Source: Trichocoleus desertorum ATA4-8-CV12
Lineage (GTDB): Bacteria > Cyanobacteriota > Cyanobacteriia > FACHB-46
DNA length: 55,605 nucleotides
Reading direction: 5' to 3'
NCBI GenBank assembly: GCA_019358975.1
Contig: JAHHIL010000035.1
Span: 1-55,605 of the forward strand
Part shown: positions 17,437 through 25,548 of the stretch, piece by piece
Layout: the number at the start of each line of letters is the position of its first letter
Position numbering within the stretch: position 1 is the first letter of the stretch
Position numbers and translations under genes: made by a program
The notes under the pieces: generated by a model
Seen by the model: the letters and a program-made list of their open reading frames with translations, nothing else
The model's database searches: none
Told to the model about the DNA's origin: nothing

Positions 17437-17476
17437 TAACGGTTTCCCGCTCCTCATTATACGTTGCAAACCGTTA
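17437..17476 (-). promoter_or_regulatory. crtP promoter -10 box inside a perfect inverted repeat
   Basis: On the minus strand a consensus TATAAT occupies 17456-17461, placing transcription start about 40 nt before the crtP ATG. It is bracketed symmetrically by TAACGGTTT (17437-17445) and AAACCGTTA (17468-17476), a perfect nine-base inverted repeat with 22-nt spacing centred at 17456.5. The upstream half would not be transcribed, so an RNA hairpin is unlikely and a protein-binding operator is more plausible. The -35 region is weak. Confidence 0.6.
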
Positions 17477-17586
17477 CATATTGAAGTCTTAGTAAAGTTA
17501 ATCGCTCAAATCGCCGTTTTCTATCCTCTGGTCGTTGATCACTATCCCGGTAGGGGGGATCGCTTGCATTAGGGGCGATCGCCATC

Positions 17587-18048
17587 TCATTCAGCCTCAG
17601 AGCCTTCAGGGTTCTCGCTCTTGGGCTTGTCTAGAATAAGGGCGATCGCTTCATCCACGATCGCTTGTTGATCCACTAGTGCAGCAATCTCTTCTGTTTC
17701 GTAACGCCCTTCAAATGCTTCTAGCGCTGCCTGCCGTAGTGCAGATTCATAAGCATCTTGCAAAGTTTCTAGCAGTTCATCTTCTGTTAAATAAGTGCCT
17801 TTTGTTTTATGGCGCTTGTTTACACGTTGGATTTGCTTGACTGCGTTGAAGATAGAGGTTTCCCAAGAGCGAGTGGTGTGTTGATCAGCAGACTTTTTAA
17901 TTAAATGTAAAAGCAAGATGATGCCATAACTAAAAATTTTATTTAATTTATCCGATTTACTCATTTCTTCTAGTTCTTCAACTAGTTCCAAGGCTTCAGG
18001 AATTTTGCCTTGATAAAGTAGTTCTTTTAGAGTTACTAATTCTTCCAT
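17587..18048 (-). CDS. DUF29-like hypothetical protein downstream of the NACHT gene
   Basis: A 153-residue acidic, mostly helical protein. It contains LELVEELEEMSKSDKLNKI, then HLIKK, TRSWETSI and ALEAFEGRYETEE, which I recall from a widespread cyanobacterial family grouped with DUF29. That assignment is from memory and tentative. The function is unknown. The start codon lies 27 nt after the NACHT gene stop on the same strand, so the two are probably co-transcribed. Like the NACHT gene it is AT-richer than its flanks. Confidence 0.7.
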   Translation of the reverse strand: MEELVTLKELLYQGKIPEALELVEELEEMSKSDKLNKIFSYGIILLLHLIKKSADQHTTRSWETSIFNAVKQIQRVNKRHKTKGTYLTEDELLETLQDAYESALRQAALEAFEGRYETEEIAALVDQQAIVDEAIALILDKPKSENPEGSEAE

Positions 18049-18075
18049 TGGGAGTCATTCCTCCACTGCTTAATC

Positions 18076-20430
18076 TTAAGGATTATGTTGCTGCTTTCGC
18101 TTTTCAATTTCCGCGATCGGTAGGAGCAGGGTGCCTTCTATTTCTTGTCTTACTGCTTGGCTGGCGTTACTTACTGCTAAACAATCTATTAACAATTTGT
18201 TTGCATCGTAGTAGTTTCCAAGCAATCTCTTTTGTTCGCCTGTAAAGCGCCAAGTATATCCTACTTTACGGCATTTAATCATTATATTTCTGAACTGATT
18301 TATCCAACTCTGCCCCTTGCCAAACCACCATTGTTCAAACGTATCTTCTACAATGTCTGATTTTGGTAGTTGTTCTCTTAGTTGTTTTAGTTCTTCCTGA
18401 AATACAGAAACTTTAGTTTGGCTAATAGCATCATCAAGGATTGGACACAAGTCAATTTTATAGACAAAACTTCTAGAAAAACTCATAGGAATAGGATACG
18501 CAAAATCCTCAAAAATTGATATGAGGGCATTATCGGTTGCAAGTTCGGGAGAGCGAGCATTTCCAAGATTTATATGGCGACCCATACCCTCAAAAGAAAC
18601 ACAATCAGAAGCGAGAGCTGGATCAAGCTTGAAAGCAAAATCTCTTGGAATTCCAGAAACCAAGTGATCATCTTGAAAAGTGAAATCGAAATATAGAGCA
18701 CGGATGGCAGCAGATTTATAAGAAGTTGACAACTGACTTGCTTTTTCTTTCACCCATGTCATAAATTCGTATATCTCCGGATTTCTTTCTAAAGCTAGGA
18801 TTTTATCAACTTCACTCTTTATTGCCTTGAAGAATTTACTCACTTCGTCCGCATCTACCATTTCAGCTACCAATAAAAATATCTCTCGCCAGTACTTTTC
18901 ATTAATTTGCTTAAGTAAAATTTTCCAATCCCCACTCTCATGAATTTGCCTTGCAACAAAATATTCTTGAAAAGTGAGATGAGAAAAAGACCAAATACCT
19001 TGTGCCCTTTCGATCAATAATCCATGTTGCACTTCAATAGAACTCAAAACAGTCTTGGAGTCCAATTTTAGTAAATCCTCTGGGGGAATACCTGACAAAC
19101 TCTCAAAGTATTCTCGAATTAGTTTGCCTATTTCTCTTTGTCTAAAAAAATAGGTTCCATTCTCAAATGTTCTCCATGCAATATAGCCGAGTAGATCTTC
19201 GCGATAATCCGATGAAAGCTTTTTATAGATAGGATCATATTCTCGTTCTTGTAGATTCCACTTTCTAAGTAGCCTGTCGATGCCCCGTTCGTACAATCTT
19301 GTGCGATTATCAGGAAAGCTGCTAGAGTCTTCAAAAACTAGACATAAAAGTGCCAATAGTAATGGGCTATTCGCTAGTTCTCGAATCGGTGCATTCCTTC
19401 TCAGTTTCTGTAAAAATTGATTTACTTTGATTGAATTGCTTTTCTTATAAAACCATCTGCTTGCAAAATGATAAATTTGCTCGTCATTAAAATCAGCAAT
19501 TTCAACTTCTGTGAACCGTTCAAAAGTGTATTCTTGTGCAGCGATACGGCAGGTAATGACAAATTGATTTTGAGGAAATTGTTCAGAAAATTCTCTAATC
19601 TGTCGTAAAACTCGATTGTTATCCGCTTCTCTAACCTCATCCAGCCCATCTAATAAAATCAATGCCTTGCCTGCACGCAGAATGTTGTGTAGGGGCGCAG
19701 CATTTGGGCGATCGCCTCCTAAATCTGGTAAAAGTAAACGCTCGATGTAGGTGAGTAGATTAGGCTTTTCGTCTGCTTCAGCAAAATCCTTCAGGGTAAT
19801 GAAAATTGGAACGCGATCGCGCTGGAATTTGCCACCAATGCACTGCATCGCCAAATGTTTGAGGAAGGTAGTTTTTCCCGCCCCAGGTTTGCCCAAAATC
19901 ATCAACTTGGAAAACTTCTCAACCGCTTCTAAACCTGGAACCCGCTTTTCTCGCACCTTTCCTAAACAAAAGCGATCGAACTGTTCTGGGTCGGCATTCT
20001 GCATTAGCTCAGATATATCTAGCCCTCTACGTCCGGTAATTCTCTCCAGAATGTTGACGCTGGTGTAAATGTCACCCAACCCGATCGGCTGCTCCATATC
20101 CAGCACCCTCATCATGCCGCATCTCTCTTGGATGTACGGTCTGATGCTTTCGCGTATTGCTTGAACGAGAGCGTCGATTTGTTCGCCGTTATCTTGTTCT
20201 GGCTCAGTTATTTCTGGTTCTGCAATTTCTTCCTGCTTCATCCCTAACTGATTGCAGACTTCCATAAACACATCGCAATCGGTTGGATTGCCTTGTAGCA
20301 AGCTCCAAATTGTTTGGCGAGAGCAACCAGCAGCCCCAGCAAGGTAAGTTTGTGACCATTTCTTGCCTTTCAGTGCTTTTTTGATAGCTTGAATGCCTTG
20401 CTTAGAGGCTTGGAGCGATCGCCGTCCCAT
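18076..20430 (-). CDS. NACHT-domain NTPase with N-terminal HTH and NCH2-like C-terminus
   Basis: A 784-residue STAND-class NTPase. The N-terminal helix-turn-helix (about 25-48, WSQTYLAGAAGCSRQTI) is followed by the NACHT core: Walker A GKPGAGKTT near 180-188, Walker B LILLDGLDE and FVITCRIAA. A helical region follows, then an NCH2-like C-terminal block containing YDANKLLIDCL and VRQEIEGTLLLP. Bacterial NACHT proteins of this kind are known anti-phage defence genes. Defence is inferred here, not shown. The MGRRSLQASKQG start at 20430 matches the family better than the ATG at 20451. The gene is AT-rich relative to neighbours, suggesting transfer. Confidence 0.88.
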   Translation of the reverse strand: MGRRSLQASKQGIQAIKKALKGKKWSQTYLAGAAGCSRQTIWSLLQGNPTDCDVFMEVCNQLGMKQEEIAEPEITEPEQDNGEQIDALVQAIRESIRPYIQERCGMMRVLDMEQPIGLGDIYTSVNILERITGRRGLDISELMQNADPEQFDRFCLGKVREKRVPGLEAVEKFSKLMILGKPGAGKTTFLKHLAMQCIGGKFQRDRVPIFITLKDFAEADEKPNLLTYIERLLLPDLGGDRPNAAPLHNILRAGKALILLDGLDEVREADNNRVLRQIREFSEQFPQNQFVITCRIAAQEYTFERFTEVEIADFNDEQIYHFASRWFYKKSNSIKVNQFLQKLRRNAPIRELANSPLLLALLCLVFEDSSSFPDNRTRLYERGIDRLLRKWNLQEREYDPIYKKLSSDYREDLLGYIAWRTFENGTYFFRQREIGKLIREYFESLSGIPPEDLLKLDSKTVLSSIEVQHGLLIERAQGIWSFSHLTFQEYFVARQIHESGDWKILLKQINEKYWREIFLLVAEMVDADEVSKFFKAIKSEVDKILALERNPEIYEFMTWVKEKASQLSTSYKSAAIRALYFDFTFQDDHLVSGIPRDFAFKLDPALASDCVSFEGMGRHINLGNARSPELATDNALISIFEDFAYPIPMSFSRSFVYKIDLCPILDDAISQTKVSVFQEELKQLREQLPKSDIVEDTFEQWWFGKGQSWINQFRNIMIKCRKVGYTWRFTGEQKRLLGNYYDANKLLIDCLAVSNASQAVRQEIEGTLLLPIAEIEKRKQQHNP

Positions 20431-20455
20431 TGCGAAACCCAAATCGTTCACTCAA

Positions 20456-20482
20456 TTCTGACAAATCTGACAACTTTGACAA
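20456..20482 (-). repeat. Three 9-bp direct repeats upstream of the NACHT gene
   Basis: On the + strand TTCTGACAA, ATCTGACAA and CTTTGACAA stand head to tail with a constant TGACAA core and exact nine-nt period. On the minus strand this is a triple TTGTCA, 26-52 nt before the NACHT start. It could be an operator for an HTH protein or a product of repeat expansion. Confidence 0.7.
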
Positions 20483-20560
20483 CAAGCCGAACACCAGGTC
20501 TGACCATACTCTAAGCCACTTTGGAGATGCTGAAAGGGTAAATGTTCACCGCAAAAAATC

Positions 20561-20797
20561 ATGAACAGCTTCAAAATCACCCCTGCCTTCCAGCAAATTT
20601 TCTTCACCGTCGTTTCTCTCACCCTACTGTCCGGTAGCGCTTCATTCTGGTTAGCAGCTAACGAACACCTATCACCTCAACAAGCTCGTGTATTTGAAAC
20701 CTGTAACACTACTTGGAGTATGGGAATTGGGGCAATCTTCGGATTGCTGGGCAGTAAGGCAACCGATCTGTTCCAAACCGAAGAAGGCGACGAATAA
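20561..20797 (+). CDS. Small two-helix membrane protein, hypothetical
   Basis: A 78-residue protein with two hydrophobic segments: IFFTVVSLTLLSGSASFWL (about 13-31) and MGIGAIFGLLGSK (about 54-66). The tail is short and acidic (TEEGDE). An inner-membrane hairpin is likely. The start is divergent from the NACHT gene with about 130 nt between, so a shared regulatory region is possible. Not recognised as a named family. Possible roles in a defence locus (membrane effector) are speculation. Confidence 0.6.
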   Translation: MNSFKITPAFQQIFFTVVSLTLLSGSASFWLAANEHLSPQQARVFETCNTTWSMGIGAIFGLLGSKATDLFQTEEGDE

Positions 20798-20891
20798 ATC
20801 GATTCAGGCGATCGCCCTCTAGCTGACTGGAGTTGGAGGGCAGATGTCTATCTCAACAAAGTGCTAACGATATAATCGTTCTACAACACGC

Positions 20892-21173
20892 GTGTCTAGT
20901 TCCGTGACTATACCCTTATTGCCAAAACTCGATCGCCTACCTGCGAGCCTCCCGATAGAAGGAGCTGTGCGGATTGAGTTAGAAGAAGGGATTCCGATCT
21001 TTCGAGCGACTGCCACCGTCCAAACTCGGATTGAAGAATTGTTGGTGAAGCAGCAACAATCTTCACTCAGTGAAGAAGAAGATCAGGAGCTAGACTGCTA
21101 CGAGGAAATTGATGACTATTTGAGTTTGGTGAACCGCACCGTTCGCAATCTTTTCCTTACTCAAAATCAGTAA
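20892..21173 (+). CDS. Small protein encoded directly before an HNH endonuclease
   Basis: A 93-residue soluble protein starting at a GTG. The C-terminal half is strongly acidic (LSEEEDQELDCYEEIDDYL). Its stop is 11 nt before the GTG start of the HNH gene, so the two form an operon. This small-protein plus HNH pairing recurs in cyanobacteria as I remember it. An antitoxin or DNA-mimic role is possible from the acidity and position, but unproven. Confidence 0.7.
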   Translation: MSSSVTIPLLPKLDRLPASLPIEGAVRIELEEGIPIFRATATVQTRIEELLVKQQQSSLSEEEDQELDCYEEIDDYLSLVNRTVRNLFLTQNQ

Positions 21174-21184
21174 GGTCTGTAAGC

Positions 21185-21634
21185 GTGTCTCGCAACAAAA
21201 TACCTGAGGCTGTCCAGGAACAGGTACGTCAACGAGCAAGTGGTTTATGTGAGTATTGCCACGCCTCAGAGCAGTGGCAGTATGTGCGTTTTACAGTTGA
21301 TCATGTAATTCCTTTGGCCAAAAGTGGAGCAGATAGCCTTGATAACTTAGCTTTAGCCTGCTTCCACTGCAATCGCCGCAAAGCTGCTAAAACAACTGCC
21401 ATTGATCCTGACTCTAATCTTGAAGTCCTATTATTCAATCCTCGACAAGACGTTTGGAGCCATCACTTTATTTGGTCTGCAAGTGGCCTGTTGATTCTTA
21501 GCCTCACACCCACAGGTCGAGCCACTGTGGCAGCGTTAGATCTCAACCGCGATCGCGTTATTAATATTCGGGCAGCCGATCAAGAAATAGGTCGCCACCC
21601 ACCACCCAATGATCCAAGACAGGTTAATAATTAA
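21185..21634 (+). CDS. HNH endonuclease
   Basis: A 149-residue protein. The CEYC pair (near 19-22), VDHVIPLAKSG with the HNH His (near 38-48), DNLALACFHCNRRKA (near 52-67) and a KAAKT end form a complete Zn-ribbon-associated beta-beta-alpha metal nuclease fold. About 80 further residues follow with no recognised domain. It begins with GTG. Such nucleases cut DNA and occur as restriction, toxin or homing enzymes. The adjacent acidic partner and NACHT gene suggest a defence context. Confidence 0.85.
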   Translation: MSRNKIPEAVQEQVRQRASGLCEYCHASEQWQYVRFTVDHVIPLAKSGADSLDNLALACFHCNRRKAAKTTAIDPDSNLEVLLFNPRQDVWSHHFIWSASGLLILSLTPTGRATVAALDLNRDRVINIRAADQEIGRHPPPNDPRQVNN

Positions 21635-21901
21635 CGTGTCAGCTTGGGGTTAGGCAACCTTGCAACCTGAAGCGGCTATATAGTGTCCTGAAACTTCAGA
21701 TTGTCGTGTTGTATTTAGATTGGCAGCTAGCGCGATCGCAAATGGCCGATCCTGAAGGGGGAGAAATAGGGCGGAAACCCGAACCTAGCCTATCGATGGA
21801 TTGATGGGTACCCTAGCACTGAGCAGCCTCGCTAGCAAGATAGAATGAATCCAGCAAATGATCTCAACAATAGTTAAGATACGCGGGGAGAATTTCAACG
21901 C

Positions 21902-23914
21902 ATGGGTAAAGTAGTCGGCATTGACCTGGGTACGACAAACTCAGTGGTCGCCGTCATGGAGGGCGGGAAGCCAGTGGTCATTGCCAATGCCGAAGGCATG
22001 CGGACTACCCCCTCAGTGGTTGGCTTTAGCAAAGAAGGCGAATTGCTGGTCGGGCAAATGGCTCGGCGGCAAGCCGTGTTGAACCCACAAAACACCTTTT
22101 ATGGAGCAAAGCGGTTCATTGGACGGCAATATGCTGAGTTGAGCCCAGAGTCGAAGCGAGTTCCCTACACCATTCGCAAAGACGATCGCGGCAACGTCAA
22201 AATTAAATGTCCCCGGCTGGATAAAGACTTTGCAGCTGAAGAAATTTCAGCGAAGGTTCTGCGGAAATTAGCCGATGATGCGGGGCGCTACTTGGGTGAG
22301 TCTGTGACAGGAGCGGTGATTACGGTTCCTGCCTACTTCAATGACTCCCAACGCCAAGCCACTCGTGATGCGGGACGGATTGCGGGTTTGGAAGTGCTGC
22401 GGATTCTCAACGAACCCACTGCGGCATCCCTCGCCTACGGTTTAGATCGTCAACAAAGCCAAACGGTACTAGTGTTTGACTTGGGTGGCGGCACGTTTGA
22501 TGTCTCCATCTTGGAAGTTGGGGAGGGTGTGTTTGAAGTCAAATCCACTAGTGGTGATACCCAACTGGGCGGTAACGACTTTGATAAAAAGATTGTCGAT
22601 TGGCTAGCCGAGCAGTTTTTAGAAGAGGAAGGCGTAGATTTACGTCGCGATCGCCAAGCCCTGCAACGTCTCACTGAAGCAGCCGAGAAAGCCAAGATTG
22701 AGCTGTCTGGTGTCACCGTCACCGAAATCAACCTACCTTTCATCACTGCTACCGCTGATGGCCCGAAGCACCTAGAAACCAAACTGACGCGATCGCTGTT
22801 TGAGGGACTGTGTGGCGATTTGGTCAGTCGTCTGCGGATTCCCGTAAAGCGGGCGCTTTCCGATGCCAGTATGTCTCCGGCAGAGATTGATGAAGTGATT
22901 TTAGTGGGTGGCTCCACTCGCATCCCAATGGTGCAACAACTGGTGCGTGGGTTGATCGATCGCGAGCCAAACCAGAACGTCAACCCGGATGAAGTCGTGG
23001 CGGTTGGAGCGGCGATTCAAGCAGGCATTTTGGCAGGGGAAGTCAAAGATATTTTGCTACTGGATGTAACCCCGCTCTCCCTCGGTCTGGAAACCATTTC
23101 TGGAGCGATGAAGAAGCTAATTCCGCGTAACACCACGATTCCCGTCCGCAAGTCTGACATTTTCTCCACTGCCGAGAACAATCAAACCGTGGTGGAAATC
23201 CATGTGCTGCAAGGTGAGCGCGAGATGGCCTCGGATAACAAATCTCTAGGGCGGTTCAAGCTGAATGGCATTCCCCCAGCTCCTAGAGGACTGCCCCAAG
23301 TGCAGGTATCTTTTGATATTGATGCCAACGGGATTTTGCAAGTGACCGCGCTCGATCGCACCACAGGCCGCGAGCAAACCATCGTGATCCAAGAAGCCTC
23401 GAATCTCAGCGAAGCAGAAGTGCAGCAGATGATTCAAGAAGCGGAGCAATTTGCCGATGCCGATCGCCAACGCCGCGATCGCGTGGAGAAGCGCACCCGC
23501 TCAGAAGCGCTGACCTATGAAGCAGAGCGAGAACTACGACAAGTAGCACTCGACTATGGCATGTACTTTGCCAGCGACAAGCGCCGCCGGATCGAAGTCT
23601 TGATCCAAGAACTACGGGAAGCGCTGGAATCTAATGACGAACGCAGCGTGGATCTAGCTCAGGCGAATCTGCAAGATGCGCTGTACAATCTCAAGCGAGA
23701 AGCGTATCAATACGCCCAGACCGAGGAGGAAGAGGACGACTTCTTCGGGTCGATTCGCCGGACGATTACGGGTGACTCACCCCGCCGAGATTACGATGAT
23801 AGCTTTGATACGCCCTATCGCAGACCTAGTTCTAGTTATGGTGTGGGTGCAGGCCGTTCTGGGCCTAATTACCAGAATGACAATTGGGACGAGGATGACG
23901 ATGACTGGCTCTAA
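21902..23914 (+). CDS. dnaK: Chaperone DnaK (Hsp70), DnaK1-like
   Basis: A 670-residue Hsp70. The ATPase motifs [10 protein letters not shown] (near 4), [11 protein letters not shown] (near 170), [11 protein letters not shown] (near 195) and LVGGSTRIP (near 335) are present. The substrate domain begins around [10 protein letters not shown]. The C-terminal tail is unusual: FFGSIRR, then Tyr/Arg/Ser-rich sequence, then an Asp-rich end (DEDDDDWL), not the EEVD-like or short acidic tail of the main bacterial DnaK. Cyanobacteria carry several DnaK paralogues. The adjoining zinc-finger-less DnaJ suggests the DnaK1 type. No CIRCE element was found upstream. Confidence 0.95.
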   Translation: MGKVVGIDLGTTNSVVAVMEGGKPVVIANAEGMRTTPSVVGFSKEGELLVGQMARRQAVLNPQNTFYGAKRFIGRQYAELSPESKRVPYTIRKDDRGNVKIKCPRLDKDFAAEEISAKVLRKLADDAGRYLGESVTGAVITVPAYFNDSQRQATRDAGRIAGLEVLRILNEPTAASLAYGLDRQQSQTVLVFDLGGGTFDVSILEVGEGVFEVKSTSGDTQLGGNDFDKKIVDWLAEQFLEEEGVDLRRDRQALQRLTEAAEKAKIELSGVTVTEINLPFITATADGPKHLETKLTRSLFEGLCGDLVSRLRIPVKRALSDASMSPAEIDEVILVGGSTRIPMVQQLVRGLIDREPNQNVNPDEVVAVGAAIQAGILAGEVKDILLLDVTPLSLGLETISGAMKKLIPRNTTIPVRKSDIFSTAENNQTVVEIHVLQGEREMASDNKSLGRFKLNGIPPAPRGLPQVQVSFDIDANGILQVTALDRTTGREQTIVIQEASNLSEAEVQQMIQEAEQFADADRQRRDRVEKRTRSEALTYEAERELRQVALDYGMYFASDKRRRIEVLIQELREALESNDERSVDLAQANLQDALYNLKREAYQYAQTEEEEDDFFGSIRRTITGDSPRRDYDDSFDTPYRRPSSSYGVGAGRSGPNYQNDNWDEDDDDWL

Positions 23915-23931
23915 ACAGTTTTTGGGTGTGG

Positions 23932-23963
23932 GGAGCTAGGTTTGAACGCCGACTGCTAGCTCC
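23932..23963 (+). other. Hairpin between dnaK and dnaJ
   Basis: GGAGCTAG and CTAGCTCC form a perfect eight-pair stem with a 16-nt loop, 17 nt after the dnaK stop. No T-run follows, so it is better read as an mRNA-stabilising or processing hairpin within a dnaK-dnaJ transcript than as a terminator. Confidence 0.5.
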
Positions 23964-24008
23964 TTACAGTCAACAACGGACGATTAATCATTGAGTGTTA
24001 ATTTCCTT

Positions 24009-24995
24009 ATGCAAAACTTTCGGAACTACTACGAAATTCTGGGAGTTTCCAGAGATGCTTCTATAGAAGAAATCAAAAAAGTTTATCGGCGGCTAGCAAG
24101 GCAATATCACCCCGATCTGAATCCGGGGAATAAAGAAGCTGAGGAAAAATTCAAAGATGTCGGAGAAGCGTATGAAGTGCTTTCCGACACGACCAAGAGA
24201 GCGCAGTACGACCAGTTCAGTCTTTTTTGGAAGCAGAAAGGCTTTCAAGGGGGAAATGCGGCGCGGGGGACAGCGGCATGGAGCGATCGCAACAATGGTC
24301 GCTCCAACGATGACCTAGATTTTGGCTCCTTTCCAGATTTCAACAGCTTTGTAGATCAGTTGCTCAATCGGCGCACCACCGCTAAAACGGCGACCACTGG
24401 CACAAATTCCCGCACTACCACTGCCACCCAAGAATATTACCGCCCAGGCACCACCAAGACCACTTATACAGTGCGGACAGGTCGCCGGGATGCCGAAGCC
24501 AAACTAAGCGTGCCGCTCGATAAAGCTTATACAGGTGGGCGCGAACGAGTGCGGCTCGAAGATGGGCGATCGCTAGAAGTGAACATGCCCGGTGGGATGT
24601 TTTCTGGGCAGCGAATTCGGCTCAAGGGTCAAGGCGTTAATGGGGGCGACCTGTACCTGAAGATCGAAGTCACCTCTCACCCTTACTTCAAGTTAGAAGG
24701 GACTGATATTCTATGCCATCTCCCGATCACCCCAGTAGAGGCGGTTTTAGGGGGGCACATTGAGGTGCCAACTCTAGATGGACTGGTGAAAATGCGAATT
24801 CCCCCAGCAGTGCGTCCCGGTCAGCGCCTCCGGTTAGCAAGTAAAGGGTATCCCAATGATCAGGGGGTGCGGGGAGACCAGATTGTGGAAATCCAGATTG
24901 CAGTGCCGAGAGACCTGACTGCCGAAGAACGTGATCTCTACGAAAAGCTGCGTCAGATTGAAAGTTTCCATCCCCGCGCTGACTTGCCCGTTTGA
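24009..24995 (+). CDS. dnaJ: DnaJ-type co-chaperone without zinc finger (CbpA-like)
   Basis: A 328-residue J-protein. The J domain spans about 5-70 with HPD in QYHPDLNPG near 34-36. A Gly/Thr-rich linker (about 80-155) leads to the C-terminal substrate-binding domains, which start [14 protein letters not shown] and contain a [10 protein letters not shown] turn. No CxxCxGxG repeats are present, so it is a type II (CbpA-like) J-protein that would stimulate the DnaK encoded 94 nt upstream. The frame opens at 23991, but the ATG at 24009 gives the normal [12 protein letters not shown] start. Confidence 0.92.
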   Translation: MQNFRNYYEILGVSRDASIEEIKKVYRRLARQYHPDLNPGNKEAEEKFKDVGEAYEVLSDTTKRAQYDQFSLFWKQKGFQGGNAARGTAAWSDRNNGRSNDDLDFGSFPDFNSFVDQLLNRRTTAKTATTGTNSRTTTATQEYYRPGTTKTTYTVRTGRRDAEAKLSVPLDKAYTGGRERVRLEDGRSLEVNMPGGMFSGQRIRLKGQGVNGGDLYLKIEVTSHPYFKLEGTDILCHLPITPVEAVLGGHIEVPTLDGLVKMRIPPAVRPGQRLRLASKGYPNDQGVRGDQIVEIQIAVPRDLTAEERDLYEKLRQIESFHPRADLPV

Positions 24996-25016
24996 TCCGA
25001 AGTGGCGGATCTTTTT
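24994..25016 (+). terminator. Intrinsic terminator of the dnaK-dnaJ unit
   Basis: GATCCG (24994-24999) pairs with CGGATC (25006-25011) across a six-nt loop, followed by T5. The first arm overlaps the dnaJ stop codon, so transcription should end immediately after the gene. Confidence 0.8.
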
Positions 25017-25168
25017 AGCTAAACAGGCGGATTTCAGCAGCATTTTTTGCTGTCAAACTAGACTTATTCAAACCTTACTGAAGTTTTGAAAGTTGGTTTT
25101 TGCTAGGCAGAAGCCAACCTTTTAGTTATGGCTGCGATCGCCTATCCGCATACAGGAAATCCAACGAT

Positions 25169-25522
25169 ATGATGACGCTCCAGGAGCTGAAGTCCAAAAC
25201 TGACGTACCTGTGCTAATCACGGATCATCAAGGCTTCATTACCTTCGTAAATAGTGCTTTTCAAGCGACTTTTGGCTGGCAGACTGAGGAGATTCTGGGC
25301 CAACCGCTCACAGTAGTTATTCCGACCAGTTACCATGACGCCCATCACCTCGGATTTGCTCGCTTTGCCCTGACTGAGCAACCTACTGTGATGAACCATC
25401 CCCTGCGATTGATGGCAATCACCCAGGATGGCAGAGAAATTCTATCCGAGCATTTTATTACCGCAGAGCAGCAGCTTGGCCAATGGATGTTTGGTGCTGT
25501 CTTACGGCCTTTGGAGCCCTAA
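25169..25522 (+). CDS. Stand-alone PAS-domain protein
   Basis: A 117-residue protein made almost entirely of one PAS domain: VLITDHQGFITFVNSAFQ, FGWQTEEILGQP and a HDAHH segment typical of PAS domains in sensory proteins. It has no output domain. Its stop lies 26 nt before the start of the PAS-PAS-GGDEF-EAL gene, so the two are probably co-transcribed and it may modulate that enzyme. The open frame extends upstream, but ATG 25169 has AGGA in front and begins just before the first PAS strand. A frameshift-split of one longer gene is possible. Confidence 0.75.
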   Translation: MMTLQELKSKTDVPVLITDHQGFITFVNSAFQATFGWQTEEILGQPLTVVIPTSYHDAHHLGFARFALTEQPTVMNHPLRLMAITQDGREILSEHFITAEQQLGQWMFGAVLRPLEP

Positions 25523-25548
25523 CTACCCCTCACGGAGCAAAAGCCCCA

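Noticed and set aside
21795-21835. CIRCE-like element upstream of dnaK (CTAGCACTGAGC then CTCGCTAGC)
   Set aside because: The left half resembles TTAGCACTC, but the right half does not match GAGTGCTAA and the spacing is wrong, so it is not called a HrcA operator.
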